Shown here: one piece after another, positions 61,271 to 64,000 of the stretch | Layout: each line of letters opens with the position of its first letter | Numbering within the stretch: position 1 is the first letter of the stretch | Source: Metopolophium dirhodum | Lineage: Eukaryota; Arthropoda; Insecta; Hemiptera; Aphididae | NCBI RefSeq assembly: GCF_019925205.1 | Contig: NC_083568.1 | Location: 5,963,237-6,027,236, forward strand | Length of the DNA stretch: 64,000 nucleotides | Direction: 5' to 3' | Made by a program: the position numbers and the translations under genes | Notes under the pieces: model-generated | The model's input: the letters and a program-made list of their open reading frames with translations, nothing else | Told to the model about the DNA's origin: nothing | The model's database searches: none

Positions 61271-63149
61271 TTCTGTCCACACCACAGAAACCGTTATTTC
61301 TAAACTCTATGGCGAGATCGGTAAAACGCGCACCAAATACTCGAGAAGTCGACTCGGGCTTAAAACAAAATAGTCCGAGGGAGTCCCTTTGCCACGTGGT
61401 ATATTCCTCAGAGTGCGTACATCGGCAATGAGTCGCACGAAATGTACGCACGCGTTTAACACGATGTCTGAACTCGATGATAAATCATAATAATATTATA
61501 ATGGTTTCCCGAATAAATGATAAAACGATTTTGAGACAATTATATGCGTGGAGTCTGGTGGTTCAGAGCTTCCACTTCTAACTTCTAAGGATAATCAATT
61601 AACTCGTATTATTATGTCGTTATATTTATATCGACTTATTAGTATTTAATATGTATTATATTTTTTTTTAACAATTTTTACCACAACCGTTGCATGCTCA
61701 TACAGTTTCTAAGTAAATAATACCGACACATACCGTAGAATGGTGTTATTGAATCACGGTATGATAGTACCTTTAAAACAGTCCAAACAAAAAAAAGTTA
61801 TCTACTATACTAATATGTATTGTTTTGTTAATTTACTAATAGAATAACTTACTAGGAACTTTGTGTTAAACGTTCAGCCCTTATAGCAGGTAACACAATT
61901 AAAATTTGCGATGCATTTTTAATCACAAAATAATTCACAAATTATCGCGGTGACGAAGTATTTGAAGACATTTGAATTTCAAGCGCTTATAAAAGTCTAT
62001 AACTAGTTTCTCAAAATGAGGCAAGCATTTTTTCAACACTTTTGGTAACAAGTCAATCGGGAAATCGTCTAAGATGAAACGACTCGCGTGGATTTGTGCC
62101 ATTGCGGGAAAGTTTTTGAACTTCGAAAAACGAATAAATTTAACGAGTACGTTTGACGATCGACTCGAAAACAAAAAAGTCCGTATGACGTCTGAATGGA
62201 GGAATATTCGTCGTGAGTTTCATCGGGATACAACTACACGACAAAGACCTTTATGAGCATTCAGCATACATATATATAGTACCTTATTGTGATTGTGCAC
62301 GAGAGCGACGTTTTCGATAAAAAAAAAATATATTATATAGTTATCGGTATTATGATAACTGATAAGCATATAGCTGTAAAAATATTGATCAACCTTTTCG
62401 GATAATACATTTTGGAGACACGCATTATATATGTACAATAACGGTACCTACGTATGGGAACTAAGCCGTTGTAATGGGTCGTGCATTTTTCGGCGATCAG
62501 CATTCAAGTCGGATTACCGCGTCGACCGTCAAAGGTAAAAAAAATTAATTAAAAAAAAAAAAAATTTCGAAACTGAAAGGAAAATAATAATATACGTGTG
62601 CGGGGAACGACGGCGACCCTTTTCACGGACCGAATGAACCCGCTGCAGCGACACTTATTTCGAACGCCGCCCAGTTACACGCTCTCTTCCGCGAGACTGA
62701 CCCGACTTTGACCCGGTCCTCCGCATTCACTCGCAGCGAAGATCACACGCGACGATGTCGCAACGTCCTCAGACCGTAATAATACCATCGGATAATCCGC
62801 GGCGGATCGCATCGCATGTACATTATTGTGTGTATTCGATTGACAAAAGAACGCGCGTGCGGAATACGAAAGATAAAAAAAAAAAATGAAAATGAAAAAA
62901 TATATAAATCTCCGATTGTTAAGATTTACTGTACCGTTAAGACAAAAAAAAAAAAAATCGAACATAATAATAAGGCGCGTCACACAAAAGAGGTTTTCGG
63001 ACAACCGACGTGCTGCGGCGGTCGCGGTACGTATTCCTTCAGCAGCAGTCTGTACCTGTGTGTATACAGCACCGCACATCGACTCTGATTATATTATTAT
63101 ACTATATAAATTGCTACACCCTGCAGCATACTGTCGCGGCAGGACCGTA
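61271..63149. other. Mostly noncoding interval with one weak frame
   Basis: A minus-strand frame of 79 codons at 61935-62174 has a protein-like ending (LPKVLKKCLPHFEKLVIDF) but no recognised domain or splice sites. The rest holds A- and T-runs and no supported gene. Confidence 0.3.
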
Positions 63150-63980
63150 AATTAAGTTTTTACAATCGCTATGTATATAACGCATTATGCCATGGTTTAG
63201 CGCAACTCGTCGGTTTGAACCTCCTTAACTTTTTCGAGCGACACAATGGTCGGAATATCCCTTTCACCACCACCTCACCCCCTATCCCCTCGTCAACACC
63301 TTTACCCCCGACGGGTAAAAAACCGCAGACGAGTGAAAGAGAAAAGCCATATGAAAATGATGCAGGGGGTTTTTTCACACCACCCCTATCTCGCGACGCT
63401 TCAAATCGTTCGTCTCTCGTGTGGCGAGCAACGCTCGTCCAACGGGCACACACAAGAGGGCACTATAACGTAGCATACAACGTGTCAATATTCATATACT
63501 TTAAATGATAATGATAATAGTGATAATTCTGCGTCGATGTCGTGTCTAGGACCTGGGTGCAATTAAGTTTTTACAATCGCTACATGTTTTCAGCAGCGGC
63601 GACACAACGGTCGGCTTATTCTTTTTACCGTCACCTCCCTCCCCCCCCCCCCCCCTCGTCACCACCTTTGCCCTCGATGGGTTTAAGCGGTAAAATCGTA
63701 GGTGAGTGACAGAGATGAGCTGTTATATTAACGATATTCGTGATTTTTTTTCACACCCCCCTTACGTCTTCGCGACGCTTCGAATCGTTCGTCTAGTGTG
63801 TGGCGGGCCACACGATTTTCGATGGTCGGCGTGTGTCCGTCACACGTCCAACGGGCACAGACAAGAGGGCACTACAACGTATACAACGTGTCAATATTTA
63901 TGTACTATAAATAATAAATGATAATAGTGATAATTATACGGCTCTCGTCGTCGTCGTGTCTGGGACCTGGGTGAAGTTCA
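63150..63980. repeat. Tandem duplication with a 411-bp period
   Basis: AATTAAGTTTTTACAATCGC starts at 63150 and again at 63561. Both copies continue with matching blocks in order: ACACAATGGTCGG / ACACAACGGTCGG, C-rich tracts and CTCGTC, TTTTTTCACACC, CGACGCTTC(A/G)AATCGTTCG, GTCCAACGGGCACA, AAGAGGGCACTA and ACAACGTGTCAATATT. Each ends with a GTGTCT(A/G)GGACCTGGGTG block (near 63541-63558 and 63957-63974). The copies differ by substitutions and indels, including a longer C-run and an extra GTGTGTCCGTCACAC segment in the second. A third unit may start at the window edge. Confidence 0.9.
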
Positions 63981-64000
63981 GTGTTGCAGAAGTCGCGGTA

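Overview
The window looks like nuclear DNA of an aphid (Hemiptera: Aphididae) or a close relative. It is AT-rich and full of (AAT)n, (TA)n and (CA)n tracts. It has many copies of a GTAGGTACCTAC-type palindrome, spliceosomal introns of animal type, and several classes of insect transposon. No bacterial operon, rRNA, true tRNA or CRISPR array was seen. The assignment to aphids is inference from base composition and repeat style and was not checked against a database.

The first 31 kb is gene-poor. It holds a decayed hAT-type element with perfect 8-bp target duplications (98-833), an aphid-style inverted-repeat element (about 2121-2502), a tRNA-derived SINE (12999-13283), a related pair of dispersed repeats (about 13230 and 17215) and many simple repeats. 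At 7104-7361 (minus) there is a weak candidate first coding exon.

The gene-bearing part is 31-48 kb. A cluster of small DNA transposons (31.0-32.9 kb) and a non-LTR retrotransposon 3' end lie just beyond the 3' side of the best gene of the window: a nine-exon gene on the minus strand (33549-36471). Its exons join in phase to a 400-residue protein with a MIF4G domain and an MA3-like region, so it is a short eIF4G-like protein. Its last exons have been partly duplicated in tandem, and two transposon fragments sit in one of its introns. Further right are a complete hAT-type element (37175-37816), a second SINE, a 5'-truncated and frameshifted jockey-like retrotransposon (about 39905-41722), a three-exon DUF4806 pseudogene (42694-43406), a Helitron 3' end (44762), a 55-bp tandem repeat, and an apparently intact single-exon gene on the minus strand (45278-45760). 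That gene encodes an unrecognised 160-residue protein with two TQT motifs of the dynein light chain LC8-binding type. Next comes a multiply frameshifted, intronless sugar-transporter pseudogene (46545-47456, minus).

The last 16 kb is again mostly noncoding. It has a third SINE copy, simple repeats, a plausible terminal coding exon of unknown function (57646-57862), a few weak ORFs, a perfect 13-bp inverted repeat (61150-61270) and a 411-bp tandem duplication at the right edge (63150-63980).

No operon-like cooperation between genes is visible. The two likely functional genes (eIF4G-like and LC8-motif protein) are separate eukaryotic units in a transposon-rich setting.
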